Shown here one piece after another: positions 18,440 through 27,207 of a DNA stretch of 64,000 nucleotides. Source of the DNA: Lactiplantibacillus brownii (lineage in GTDB: Bacteria > Bacillota > Bacilli > Lactobacillales > Lactobacillaceae); assembly GCF_031085375.1 (NCBI RefSeq), contig NZ_JAVCWF010000001.1:2914001-2978000 (forward strand), written 5' to 3'. A program made the position numbers and the translations under genes. The notes beneath the pieces are model-generated. The model was not told the origin of the DNA. It saw nothing but the letters and a program-made list of their open reading frames with translations, and did no database searches. Within the stretch, counting starts at the first letter, position 1. Each line of letters opens with the position of its first letter.

Positions 18440-19810
18440 CTATTTTGCTGTCGTAGCAGTTTTGTGACTTGAACGACGACCAACAAATACAGATGCTAAG
18501 ATAAATAGTACAAAAGCAATGAGAATACCAGCTGCAATTGCTGCAACACCACCGGCATGACCAAGCCAGCCCACATATGAACCAACAATCCCAAAGTCCG
18601 AATCTGAGAACATTGCATTGCCTAAGCCAACTTTACCAAGCACTGGAATTAAGGCTAATGGTAAGAAACTGATAAAGATTCCTTGTACAAATGCACCTAT
18701 AATTGCACCACGACGACCACCAACAGCATTACCAATTACGCCAGAAGTTGCACCACACATAAAGTGAGCAACGACCCCAGGAATAACGATCACAGTATGC
18801 AAACCGATCATGGCAAACATACTCAACACCCCACCGACAAAGCTTGAGAAGAAACCAACAATTACGGCATTAGGTGCGTATGGGAAGATAATTGGGCAAT
18901 CCAATGCAGGAACAGCATTTGGAACTAAGCTTTCTGAAATACCTTTAAATGCAGGAATGATTTCGTTAAGAATTAACCGAACACCTGCCAAGATAACATA
19001 AACACCGGCAGCAAAAGTACCAGCCTGGATAATTGCAAAAACAATGTAATTAACATCACCACTCATTTTGCCAACATAGGCTGGACCAGCAAAGATTGCC
19101 AAAATAACATAAATAACAACCATCGTTAACGTAATGGAAACCGTAGAATCACGTAAGAAAGAAACACTTTTTGGAATGTTTAGATCCTCGGTAGACTTAG
19201 ACTTGTCACCGAATGCCTTGGCAACAACACCAGAAATAAAATAGCCAAAGTCACCCGTATGAGCTAAGGCAACACTATCTGTCTTAGTTACTTCACGCAT
19301 AAATGGTTGAAGTAGCGCCGGCATCAACGTGTCTGCCACTCCTAAAATTAAACCACCTAATAAAATCAATGGCCAAGTAGAGAAACCCGCAACTGACATA
19401 ATCACTGCCAACATTGCAGACATATATAACATGACATGTCCTGATAAATAAATGTATTTGAAGTTAGTAAACCTTGCTAATAAAACGTTCACAATCATAC
19501 TTACCAACATGATCAAAGCAGTTGAACTACCATATGTTACTAAAACCTCAGCAACCACTGCTTCATTATTCGGAATAACACCCTGAACATTAAAAGCATG
19601 AATAAACATCTTACCCATTGGCGCCAGTGAACCAGAAACAATCCCTGCACCACCAGAAAGTACCAAGAAACCGATAAAGGTTTTAATCCCACCAGTCATA
19701 ACATCAGAAAAATTTTTCTTTTGTAAAACTAATCCTAAGACCGCAATTAAGGCAACAAGTATAGCTGGAGTCCGAACGATACTAATAATTAAATCAAGTG
19801 TAGCACCCAT
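18440..19810 (-). CDS. PTS ascorbate-family EIIC (UlaA/SgaT-like)
   Basis: 456 residues with about eleven hydrophobic segments. ALAHTGDFGYFISGVVAKAFG, RLILNEIIPAFKGISE and PALDCPIIFPYAPNAVIVGF are typical of the UlaA/SgaT family. Without ascorbate-pathway enzymes in this operon (compare 35.8-42.4 kb), the substrate is probably different; the partner transketolase points to a five-carbon compound. It follows EIIB by 20 bp. Confidence 0.92.
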   Translation of the reverse strand: MGATLDLIISIVRTPAILVALIAVLGLVLQKKNFSDVMTGGIKTFIGFLVLSGGAGIVSGSLAPMGKMFIHAFNVQGVIPNNEAVVAEVLVTYGSSTALIMLVSMIVNVLLARFTNFKYIYLSGHVMLYMSAMLAVIMSVAGFSTWPLILLGGLILGVADTLMPALLQPFMREVTKTDSVALAHTGDFGYFISGVVAKAFGDKSKSTEDLNIPKSVSFLRDSTVSITLTMVVIYVILAIFAGPAYVGKMSGDVNYIVFAIIQAGTFAAGVYVILAGVRLILNEIIPAFKGISESLVPNAVPALDCPIIFPYAPNAVIVGFFSSFVGGVLSMFAMIGLHTVIVIPGVVAHFMCGATSGVIGNAVGGRRGAIIGAFVQGIFISFLPLALIPVLGKVGLGNAMFSDSDFGIVGSYVGWLGHAGGVAAIAAGILIAFVLFILASVFVGRRSSHKTATTAK

Positions 19811-19830
19811 TTTAAATTCCTCCGATCGAC

Positions 19831-20121
19831 TTAGAGCTCGCCATTATCTTTCAAATATTTTTCAACTTTCGTTTTTAATTCATCTTTATCGATAATGCTA
19901 TCCAATACTGTGACGTTTTCTTTTCCTAATCGGTCTTGAGCCGCATCTGCTAAATCACGACCAACAAAGAAATGATCTGCCATATCCTTGCTTGCACTCC
20001 CCATATCCATATGAGTGGTCTCAACATCTTTAACGCCGATATCCTTTAAAATATCCGTAATGTTCATTTCAACCATAAAACTTGATCCTAAACCTGTACT
20101 ACATACCGCTGCTAATTTCAT
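19831..20121 (-). CDS. PTS ascorbate/galactitol-type EIIB
   Basis: 96 residues from ATG 20121 (AAGGAG eight bases upstream). The cysteine of the P-loop is in AAVCSTGLGSSFMVEM. The start lies inside the 3' end of the upstream regulator gene (overlap 23 bp), implying translational coupling between regulator/EIIA and EIIB. It receives phosphate from an EIIA and gives it to the substrate in the EIIC. Confidence 0.9.
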   Translation of the reverse strand: MKLAAVCSTGLGSSFMVEMNITDILKDIGVKDVETTHMDMGSASKDMADHFFVGRDLADAAQDRLGKENVTVLDSIIDKDELKTKVEKYLKDNGEL

Positions 20122-22216
20122 GTTTTTCACTCCTTAAAATTACATCCATAAATTCTTGCCCATTTTCTGTTTCAAATAATTGTTGTAAAGTTACCTTATT
20201 ACTAAGTAAGCTTGCCAGCTCAGATAGCGCTTTCAAATGTGCAGTAGCATCAACGGCCGCCAATACAAATATCAATTGAATTTTATGCTTTGAGTCAACC
20301 AAGTCTATTGAATTATTGAGTTTTAACACCGACATGCTTAAATGATTAACACCAGTTTCTGGACGTGCATGTGCCAGCGCAACTTTGCTACCAATATTAA
20401 TATATGGACCGTTGTCTTTAACACTTTCAATCATGGCAGTTACATATGAATCTTTAATATCTTTATTTTCTAATAACGGTTTTGCCGCTAATTTAATGGC
20501 TGTTTCCCAAGACAAGTTCTTAGAATCAGCAAAAGTTATCGTATTGGGTTTAACCAACTCACTAAGCATTGGTTGATACCCCCTTTCAAATTTTGGCTTA
20601 GGATCAATTGAAAAGGTTAGAACCTCTTTTAACCCAACAATTAGACCACTAATATTCTTGATATCAGCATTATCTGCAATCACATCTAGCAGTGAATGAA
20701 TCTGATTTAATTGTCCTTTTGAATTAACGACATTATGAATAGATAATTGCTTTTGTAAATAATTCAATCCGTTTTCATCTAATATTGGATCAACTTTAAT
20801 AACATCTCGATTCAATTTTCCTAATGGAATGGTTGAGATGACAATGCTATCTTTAATCTTTTCCATAGACTGATATTGTTTTTTTGAAATTGGGCCTGAT
20901 AATTTCAAATCTGGAAAAGCTTTGTTCAACTGGGCCATCAAAAATCTCGAGGTCCCGATACCACTTGAACATACAATTAGCGCAGACTTACTTTCTTGAC
21001 TTTCACGGACAACTTGAGCGCCAAAATAAATTGCTATTAATGCAATCTCATTCTCAGTAAGCTTTCCCTCACTTAATTTTTCAAATGGATAAATTGAAAT
21101 CTTTGTATAAGTATATACATCTGGATAATCGTCACGTATTTTGGCAACCATCCCATCTACATATTGATGATGATACTTAACCCGGTAGTAGGTAGAAAGT
21201 AAATGAATATATAACTCACGACTTAATTGTTTTTCATCTTTAAAAGCAACACCTGAAATTTGCTTAAAATTTTCAACAATTGCATTTGATACCTTAACAA
21301 TGTCCTTTTTTACATCATTACGTCCCTGGGTATTCAATTGCCCTTCTAATAAAAGACTTTCCAAGTAATAGCATTCATCGGTGTACTCAACCAGTTCACT
21401 ACCAAATTGAATAATAAATGAATATGCCAGATTATATTCATTGCTTTTTTCCATCTCATTCCGATCAACATCGTTCATCAAAAATGTTTTGAATTTTAAA
21501 ATACGATTGTTCATCATTCGATGTAATACTAGCGAATAATAGCTTTCAAGAAATAAAACCATATCATCTGAATATGTTTTATTAGTACCTTTTTCAACGG
21601 TTTGTATCCAATCATTAAGCATAAGACTCAGACTTATTAATTCTGAAAGAGCAGGAATTGTTTTGGCTTTATTTAGAAAAACACTAAGTAGATGATGATG
21701 CTCACGTAACTTAACCTGCATATAATTTCTAATCAGTAATTCTGATCCAATCAACTGATGACCAGTCTGATTAGCAACAACTTTGATTTTATATGGCTTC
21801 AAATCAGTCTTCAGTTGTGACAGATCGTTTAAGATTGTATTTTTACTGACATTCTCCCATTCAACCAACATTGGCGTTGTAACTTGATCACCCAGAAAAA
21901 GTAATAACAAGTCAAATACCTGCCGTTCTTGACTAGATAATTTACCAATATGAAATGCTGTATTCTCACCGAGTAATTTGAGACCTTCCAATTGTCGTTT
22001 GGTACCGTCTGGTAAGAAATAGCCTTGCCTATAAACATTTCTTGGTGGCTCAATATGTTGTTCTAAACACTTGTTACTAATATTCGAAATAAATGAATAA
22101 ACAGATCTTTTTGAAAAACCCATCTTTCTTACAATTGCATTGATACTTTGATAACCATCGGCCTCAATTAATATCTTTAGGAGTTTCATTTCATTATCCG
22201 TAAAATGTATCGTCAT
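20099..22216 (-). CDS. PRD regulator with EIIB-like and C-terminal EIIA domains
   Basis: 705 residues. N-terminal winged helices (MKLLKILIEADGYQSINAIV; SKNTILNDLSQL), two PRDs in the middle (for example FGSELVEYTDECYYLESLL and IHLLSTYYRVKYHHQYVD), an EIIB-like stretch with ALIVCSSGIGTSRFLMAQL (cysteine present, about residue 410), and a C-terminal EIIA (about 545-700) with the histidine in KVALAHARPETGV. The EIIA is of the ascorbate type. It overlaps the EIIB gene and the operon has no separate EIIA, so its EIIA may be the working phosphoryl donor as well as a sensor. AGGAGG precedes the ATG. Confidence 0.9.
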   Translation of the reverse strand: MTIHFTDNEMKLLKILIEADGYQSINAIVRKMGFSKRSVYSFISNISNKCLEQHIEPPRNVYRQGYFLPDGTKRQLEGLKLLGENTAFHIGKLSSQERQVFDLLLLFLGDQVTTPMLVEWENVSKNTILNDLSQLKTDLKPYKIKVVANQTGHQLIGSELLIRNYMQVKLREHHHLLSVFLNKAKTIPALSELISLSLMLNDWIQTVEKGTNKTYSDDMVLFLESYYSLVLHRMMNNRILKFKTFLMNDVDRNEMEKSNEYNLAYSFIIQFGSELVEYTDECYYLESLLLEGQLNTQGRNDVKKDIVKVSNAIVENFKQISGVAFKDEKQLSRELYIHLLSTYYRVKYHHQYVDGMVAKIRDDYPDVYTYTKISIYPFEKLSEGKLTENEIALIAIYFGAQVVRESQESKSALIVCSSGIGTSRFLMAQLNKAFPDLKLSGPISKKQYQSMEKIKDSIVISTIPLGKLNRDVIKVDPILDENGLNYLQKQLSIHNVVNSKGQLNQIHSLLDVIADNADIKNISGLIVGLKEVLTFSIDPKPKFERGYQPMLSELVKPNTITFADSKNLSWETAIKLAAKPLLENKDIKDSYVTAMIESVKDNGPYINIGSKVALAHARPETGVNHLSMSVLKLNNSIDLVDSKHKIQLIFVLAAVDATAHLKALSELASLLSNKVTLQQLFETENGQEFMDVILRSEKHEISSGM

Positions 22217-22239
22217 GACTAATACCTCCTACAATCACT

Positions 22240-22297
22240 ATTATATGAAAGCGCTGTATAATTCAAAAGAGCTAAACTTGCACACTCACTTGTGCAA
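22240..22297 (-). promoter_or_regulatory. Promoter region of the ascorbate-type/transketolase operon
   Basis: On the minus strand a -10 TATAAT (22240-22245) is preceded by a weak -35. A cre-like TGAAAGCGCTGTAT (22246-22259, about 12 of 14) lies in the spacer. Upstream, TTGCACA and TGTGCAA (22278-22297, spaced by six bases) form a perfect inverted repeat and a candidate operator for the PRD protein. Confidence 0.6.
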
Positions 22298-22692
22298 ATT
22301 TGAACTTATGATTTTTAACCCTATTTTTCTTATATATTGCTACAAAGTACTACTGGCAATTTTTGAAAAATTAAAATTGATATCCATATTCATTCCAAAC
22401 TATTCATAAAAGTAAAAAAATAGACTCTCATACAGATTTCCCTTGAAAGCAGAAATTTGCATGGGATTCTTGATTTGTACCCAATCTTATTTAAGGTATT
22501 GGTCAAGACCCAAACACCATTTTACAAAAGAAAGCAAATTCTCCTGTTGATTGAACAAATAATTTCTTCAATGCACTTTATGACCGTTGGACGTGATATC
22601 ACACTGCCACCCAAACGATCAAATCCATTTAAGTCTCTCAACTTCGTTCAACCATCAAGCAAATTCAAATTCATTAATCGTTAAAAATGAAT
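22298..22692. other. Intergenic stretch without a recognisable gene
   Basis: About 395 bp of AT-rich sequence. An open frame of 75 codons (22457-22684, plus) has no ribosome site and no family resemblance that I can see. It might be a decayed gene remnant. No repeat or RNA structure stands out. Confidence 0.5.
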
Positions 22693-22738
22693 AAGTGCCC
22701 TATTTCCGTATTAGTAAAATACAAGAAATAGGACACTT
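22693..22738. terminator. Terminator after the GH125 gene
   Basis: AAGTGCCCTATTTC (22693-22706) pairs with GAAATAGGACACTT (22725-22738) with one mismatch. On the minus strand it is followed by ATTCATTTTTAA. Confidence 0.72.
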
Positions 22739-22769
22739 GTTTGCTATGTTCAGATTTCAGATCATCCTT

Positions 22770-24041
22770 TTAAACGCCTAATACATCCAGTGCTAACTCA
22801 CAATACGTCATATTTGCCCACGAGAACCAATCGCGAGTATATTGACTAACATCATCAACACTCACACTCTCATGACATTGATCAGTCTCATTATCAGTCG
22901 CAGCGATTTTTTCAAGTTGCGCAACTTTCACGGCTGGATCAGTTGACGTGAGACCTTCCATTGCTAAACTAATTGGCCAAACATAGGCTTCTGGCGTGTG
23001 GTTGCTACCAATTCCGGCTAAAATTTTTCCTTCATAATAATAAGGATTTTGTTTACTTAGAATAAACTCTCTAGTATTTTGATAGATTGAATCATCAATT
23101 GATGTGTAGCCAATAAACGGTAAGGCCAATAAACTCGGCACATTAGCATCATCCATTAGTTTCTGATGACCAAGCCCATCAACTTCGTAGGCATAACCTA
23201 CTTGACCTGTTGGGAGTGTCACCATGGCATAATGCGTAATTCCTTGTTTAATCGCCTTGACTAACTTCTGGACACGCACCTTCAATGCCGAAAATTCGGT
23301 TGGAATCAGTGGCGTTATTTGTGACAGAACAGCTACCAAGAACATATTGGATGGCACATGATAACCGTACTCACAGGCATTATCACTGGGCCTAAAGCCA
23401 TCCCAAACCATCCCTGTATAACCAACTGGAGTTCCTTTACCATCATTGGTCAAGGTATCATTAGCTGGACAATCGACGCGCTTAAAATAGTAAGAAGATT
23501 GATCATGGTGTTGCTCAGTTTCTAAGACCGTCATCGTTACTGACAAAGTCTGCCAAAATTCATCGTCCAGGAAGTCATGATTGTCAGTATTTTTATATAA
23601 TTTCAATGCCAGAAATAATGGCGCACATAACGAATCAATTTCAAATTTGCGTTCCCAAACCAAATCAGAAACTGGAATGTCAGAATCGTCATCACTCCAA
23701 TGTGCCCCTGAAGCGGTTTGATTAAAAGCATTGGCATACGGATCATGTTGCACATAACGCAATTCACGCCGCAACACCCCTATCAGAATGTTTTTCAATT
23801 CAGGAACCGCTTTCATTAATTTGATATATGGTAAAACTTGGAACGTCGCATCCCGCAACCACATCGCCGGAATATCACCAGTCTTAACAAAGAATGTCCC
23901 ATCGGCTTCAGCACTGGTCGCTTTAGCTACGGCATCACTCAGTAAACTGTGGAACAAGGCCGTCGTTTTAGCCGTTGGTAGTGTCTTTTCAGCCGAATAG
24001 GCATCAATTTGGGCAATAATTTCCCTTAAATTCGTATCCAT
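22770..24041 (-). CDS. GH125 exo-alpha-1,6-mannosidase
   Basis: 423 residues, normal for GH125 (metal-independent alpha-mannosidase). Family motifs: TGDIPAMWLRDATFQVLPY, VWERKFEIDSLCAPL, DGFRPSDNACEYGYHVPSNM and AYEVDGLGHQKLMDDANVPS; the aspartate and glutamate of GDIPAMWLRD and YEVDGLG line the active site in known structures. No signal peptide, so cytoplasmic. It removes non-reducing alpha-1,6-linked mannose. It is a single gene with its own leader (24042-24281, in which I see no firm promoter). A second GH125 lies at 47.7-49.0 kb, clearly homologous but divergent. Confidence 0.93.
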   Translation of the reverse strand: MDTNLREIIAQIDAYSAEKTLPTAKTTALFHSLLSDAVAKATSAEADGTFFVKTGDIPAMWLRDATFQVLPYIKLMKAVPELKNILIGVLRRELRYVQHDPYANAFNQTASGAHWSDDDSDIPVSDLVWERKFEIDSLCAPLFLALKLYKNTDNHDFLDDEFWQTLSVTMTVLETEQHHDQSSYYFKRVDCPANDTLTNDGKGTPVGYTGMVWDGFRPSDNACEYGYHVPSNMFLVAVLSQITPLIPTEFSALKVRVQKLVKAIKQGITHYAMVTLPTGQVGYAYEVDGLGHQKLMDDANVPSLLALPFIGYTSIDDSIYQNTREFILSKQNPYYYEGKILAGIGSNHTPEAYVWPISLAMEGLTSTDPAVKVAQLEKIAATDNETDQCHESVSVDDVSQYTRDWFSWANMTYCELALDVLGV

Positions 24042-24281
24042 GATCTACTCCTCTTTAGTGAAGATACCCAAATATCATTGGGCATTTCAAATAATTAATT
24101 TAATAGGCTAAATTGACTTGCATAGATAATCTTCAGTTATCCTATTAATCAATTTTAGCATGCCAGCTACAGAATTATCAGCTACATCGATGTATAAATT
24201 TTATAATACTAAACAACCACCCTAAATCATACTCATCGAATCCGTTAAAACCATCGTTACAACCTCACTTGCCTAAAAAAA

Positions 24282-24300
24282 CCGGATAATAATTATCCGG
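24282..24300 (-). terminator. Terminator of the RpiR/EIIA operon
   Basis: CCGGATAAT pairs with ATTATCCGG across one base, followed on the minus strand by TTTTTTT. It ends the 27.1-24.3 kb operon. Confidence 0.9.
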
Positions 24301-24327
24301 CCTTTCGCATCATTATTTGAATTATAA

Positions 24328-24816
24328 CTAACCCTTTTGGTAGGTTAATGTTCCCACAGCATCACCATGATCCACATATTGTGGCTCAACAGCTGGTATA
24401 GCATCAATCTTGTCCATATTCGTATAAACAATCACGATAGTCGTTCCTTTACCACCAGCCTTAACTTTATCAAGATCCATTGTCGCTAATGGTGTATTCG
24501 TCTCAACTTTGTCGCCCGCCTTGACTAACATCTCAAAGGGCTCACCATTCAGTTCAACTGTATCTAGACCCATATGGACTAACACTTCTAAGCCCTCACT
24601 GGTCGTAATGCCAATTGCATGTTTTGTCGGAAAGACGGTCGACACTGTGCCTGCAACTGGAGAAACAATATCATTATGAGCTGGTTCAACAGCAAACCCA
24701 TCACCCATCATTTTTTGTGAAAACACGTCGTCTGAAACTGATTCAATTTTAATTAGTTGACCGGTAGCTGGTGCAACCACTGCTTCTACTTTACTTTTCT
24801 TAAATAATTTAAACAT
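24328..24816 (-). CDS. PTS glucose-family EIIA
   Basis: 162 residues. A complete EIIA-Glc fold with VVAPATGQLI, the first active-site histidine in PTKHAIGI and the phosphorylated histidine in VLVHMGLDTVEL. It transfers phosphate from HPr to glucose-family EIIB domains, here most simply to the EIICB proteins of the two alpha-glucoside cassettes, which lack their own EIIA. It is the last gene of its operon, 14 bp after an EIIA-like protein that has lost both histidines. Confidence 0.93.
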   Translation of the reverse strand: MFKLFKKSKVEAVVAPATGQLIKIESVSDDVFSQKMMGDGFAVEPAHNDIVSPVAGTVSTVFPTKHAIGITTSEGLEVLVHMGLDTVELNGEPFEMLVKAGDKVETNTPLATMDLDKVKAGGKGTTIVIVYTNMDKIDAIPAVEPQYVDHGDAVGTLTYQKG

Positions 24817-24830
24817 TATAAATCCTCCAT

Positions 24831-25214
24831 TCAGGTTAGTGACTGCCGTTTACAAATTTCGTAATGGCAATTTTCATCTAAATCAATCGTTGTAATCGAT
24901 AGCGTACTTGATAGCGTTTTCAAATCTGCCAATTTCAATCCTTGCGTGACGCGCTCACCTTGATTAATATAAAATGTTACAAGATCATCAGAAACTGCTG
25001 GTAATTGCATTAATAAACTAGTTTTTGAATTATCCGCTACAATTCTAATTGTACGCTCAGAACGTGAATACGCAGAGATGTGGCCAGATATCGGCGCATA
25101 AATGTTAAGATCATCACACTTCATAACAATCTGTAACTTATGCTTGCTATCACAGACATGGTAAACGCTGTTAGCCGGTAATTCTATATGAATGATACGT
25201 TTAATTACTGTCAT
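24831..25214 (-). CDS. EIIA-Glc-like protein lacking both active-site histidines
   Basis: 127 residues. Residues about 37-100 (IYAPISGHISAY, TIRIVADNSKTSLLMQLPAV, YINQGERVTQGLKLADL) align with the EIIA next door: PISG with PVAG, the GERVTQG turn with GDKVETN. The phosphorylated histidine of VHMGLD is replaced by glutamine (MQLPAV), and the second histidine of KHAIGI by threonine (RTIRI). It cannot carry phosphate in the usual way. It overlaps the upstream EIIB-like gene by 14 bp and precedes the working EIIA. It may be a scaffold or regulator; function unknown. Confidence 0.72.
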   Translation of the reverse strand: MTVIKRIIHIELPANSVYHVCDSKHKLQIVMKCDDLNIYAPISGHISAYSRSERTIRIVADNSKTSLLMQLPAVSDDLVTFYINQGERVTQGLKLADLKTLSSTLSITTIDLDENCHYEICKRQSLT

Positions 25215-25782
25215 GATGCATAAGTTCTTTCGTTTTATACATATTCATCATTAACATTTGCCTAGCAATATCAGTCGCATCCGCGATTTCTACAAATATT
25301 CGATTCCCGACAGTCTTTACGGACGTAACCCCAATGCCTAGCTGCAACATAATATCAAACGGATCAACCCATGACACATCTTTTACTTGTACCATTACTT
25401 GATCGTTGGTTACTGTAATTTGCTGAATATTGCCATCTAAGCCAAAACACTCGTAAAGCATCGTAGCTTTTTCGCCAACTGGCGTAAGACCATATTCATC
25501 AAGTTCAGCATCATAAATATCCAACCCTGATATTAGTTGCCGCATTACGCTAAGTATTTGGGGGACGTCTAAGCCGACTATCACTTGAATCGCTTTTCCG
25601 TGTCGAACAACGGTCATTGCGCCATCTGCAATAAATTGCTGATTAGTGGCCACTGCACTAGTGTCATTCACAGAGACCCGAATTCGTGAGGCACAATTAA
25701 CAATCTCATCAATATTTGAGCTGCCACCCAAATCTTTCAAGTAATCAACCGCCTGTTGTGAGAAACTATTTCTTTTTCCCAT
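25201..25782 (-). CDS. Stand-alone glucose-family EIIB with degenerate second EIIB domain
   Basis: 193 residues from ATG 25782 (GGAGG nine bases upstream; the ATG three codons earlier touches the ribosome site). Residues about 10-85 form an EIIB domain with the cysteine kept in VNCASRIRVSV and the loop VVRHGKAIQVIVGLDV. Residues about 105-185 form a second EIIB-like domain without cysteine (YECFGLDGNIQQITV, GVTSVKTVGNRIFVEI). The same double arrangement ends both EIICB proteins nearby. It might supply an extra phosphoryl relay or act as a regulator. Confidence 0.82.
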   Translation of the reverse strand: MGKRNSFSQQAVDYLKDLGGSSNIDEIVNCASRIRVSVNDTSAVATNQQFIADGAMTVVRHGKAIQVIVGLDVPQILSVMRQLISGLDIYDAELDEYGLTPVGEKATMLYECFGLDGNIQQITVTNDQVMVQVKDVSWVDPFDIMLQLGIGVTSVKTVGNRIFVEIADATDIARQMLMMNMYKTKELMHHDSN

Positions 25783-25826
25783 CCTAGACATCCTCCTGAA
25801 TCATTAACTATTTTTTAGAACAAGCG

Positions 25827-26327
25827 TTAATGAATTATTAATCTAATAATTATCACGAGACAGAACAGATAAGCGACACTTGTTAGATATAACATAACCT
25901 TGACTTGACTAAACTTAGCAAATTTTTGATCTGGAACTTGATTTGAAAAGAATAAACAAGCTAAACCAACTACAAATAGTATTACATTACCTAATAACAA
26001 TTGCGCAACCGTTAGCAAGATCATTGTGCATTTAAAGACCCGTCGATGCTGTAACATCACTTGCCGAAAATTCCATAGGGTATATGCACAAACCACATCT
26101 AGTAAAGCAACTATTAGCATTACTGTGGCGTATGGACTAGCCGTAAGTGCTACCACTACTGTCTGACTTTTCTGGTTAGCATTCATTAGGATATACAATA
26201 GGTAAGCGATTGGAATGATCCCTAAAATTGCAATAAATGCTTGGTACGATCGTACTAGGTTCAAATGCGCAACCTTGAAACCAACTGCAATCCAATTTGA
26301 AATCTTTTTATTTAAAGTACCATTCAC
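25827..26327 (-). CDS. Uncharacterised four-helix membrane protein of the alpha-glucoside cassette
   Basis: 166 residues from GTG 26327 (AAGGAG nine bases upstream). Four hydrophobic segments: YQAFIAILGIIPIAYLLYI, YATVMLIVALLDVVCAYTL, LTVAQLLLGNVILFVVGLAC and VMLYLTSVAYLFCLVIII. It resembles the protein at 31562-32062 in length, helix spacing and short matches (SPxxTVMxIVxLxD, LQLxxGNxI). No known family is recognised. Both copies accompany a GH4/EIICB cassette, which suggests a role with that permease. Confidence 0.8.
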   Translation of the reverse strand: MNGTLNKKISNWIAVGFKVAHLNLVRSYQAFIAILGIIPIAYLLYILMNANQKSQTVVVALTASPYATVMLIVALLDVVCAYTLWNFRQVMLQHRRVFKCTMILLTVAQLLLGNVILFVVGLACLFFSNQVPDQKFAKFSQVKVMLYLTSVAYLFCLVIIIRLIIH

Positions 26328-26342
26328 AATCAACCACTCCTT

Positions 26343-27119
26343 CTAATTCTCCAGTGTCTTGTCCGTATTACCAATATAATTAATCAGTCCCATACTAAAC
26401 AAATCTATTAAAACGTGCAGATCCGAAAAGAACTGTTCTTTACGATTCTCATAATTAACATTTTTCGAAACCGTATCATAGTAGAGATTATATTTTGCTA
26501 TTTGTGACAACTTATTTTGTCTAAATGAAGTAAATGCAACAGTTTGCACACCTTGTAAATTAAAGTTTTGGACCATCTTCAAGACAACTTCATTCATTCC
26601 CGTATAAGAAATAACAATCAAAGCGTCATTAGCATCAATATGTGTTCGGCTCAATCCCATTTCATCCACTGCGCCAGGAAAACTAAAAGCCATTTTGCCT
26701 GCCAGATACAAATTTCGTTGTAACTGCTGTGCAACAATTTGCTGCTCCCACCCAGTTGAATAAATAAAAATCGTTTTTGCTTGATTCAACGTTTCATAAA
26801 TATCATCTAGCTTGGTACTCTTAAACTGATTAGACATCCATAATACTGACTTGACGGTTTGCGAAACAAAATCAATATTAACGTCTTGAACCTGTTTCGC
26901 TTCTTCTTGTAATAAATATTTAAGCTGACTAAAACCAGTTAATCCTAATTTTTGACAAGCTCTAAATATGGACGACTTAGAAAACAATGACTTCGTTGCA
27001 ACATCTGCTAAACTTGCCTCTCTAACCATCGCTCGATTTCGGTTAATAAACTGAATAATTTCTTTATCCGTTTCATTTAACTCACTAAAGTGTTCGTTTT
27101 CCAGAGCTTCTAAATTCAA
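26343..27119 (-). CDS. RpiR-family regulator with SIS domain
   Basis: 258 residues from TTG 27119 (GAGGG seven bases upstream). N-terminal helix-turn-helix of the RpiR type (ASLADVATKSLFSKSSIFRACQ, LGLTGFSQLKYLL) and a C-terminal SIS sugar-phosphate domain (FIYSTGWEQQIVAQQLQRNL, DALIVISYTGMNEVVL). It would sense a phosphosugar made by the alpha-glucoside PTS. It heads a separate unit with the membrane, EIIB-like and EIIA genes; a 25-bp inverted repeat upstream is a likely autoregulatory operator. Confidence 0.9.
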   Translation of the reverse strand: MNLEALENEHFSELNETDKEIIQFINRNRAMVREASLADVATKSLFSKSSIFRACQKLGLTGFSQLKYLLQEEAKQVQDVNIDFVSQTVKSVLWMSNQFKSTKLDDIYETLNQAKTIFIYSTGWEQQIVAQQLQRNLYLAGKMAFSFPGAVDEMGLSRTHIDANDALIVISYTGMNEVVLKMVQNFNLQGVQTVAFTSFRQNKLSQIAKYNLYYDTVSKNVNYENRKEQFFSDLHVLIDLFSMGLINYIGNTDKTLEN

Positions 27120-27150
27120 ATCGCATCCCTCAATCCAATTTGTTTGTTAG

Positions 27151-27175
27151 TTTAGTAACTTTTGTGTTTACTAAA
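27151..27175 (-). promoter_or_regulatory. Inverted repeat before the RpiR gene, likely operator
   Basis: TTTAGTAAC and GTTTACTAAA face each other across a short AT-rich centre. It lies between the EIICB stop and the RpiR start, a suitable place for promoter control. Confidence 0.58.
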
Positions 27176-27207
27176 ACCTTTTAGATTGTAGCACGCACAT
27201 TGGATCA

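Noticed and set aside
18440..19810. Ascorbate as substrate of the first UlaA-like EIIC
   Set aside because: No lactonase, decarboxylase or epimerase is in this operon; transketolase suggests another substrate, and a full ula operon lies at 35.8-42.4 kb.
22457..22684. 75-codon plus-strand open frame
   Set aside because: No ribosome site and no recognisable domain; kept only as part of the unexplained gap.
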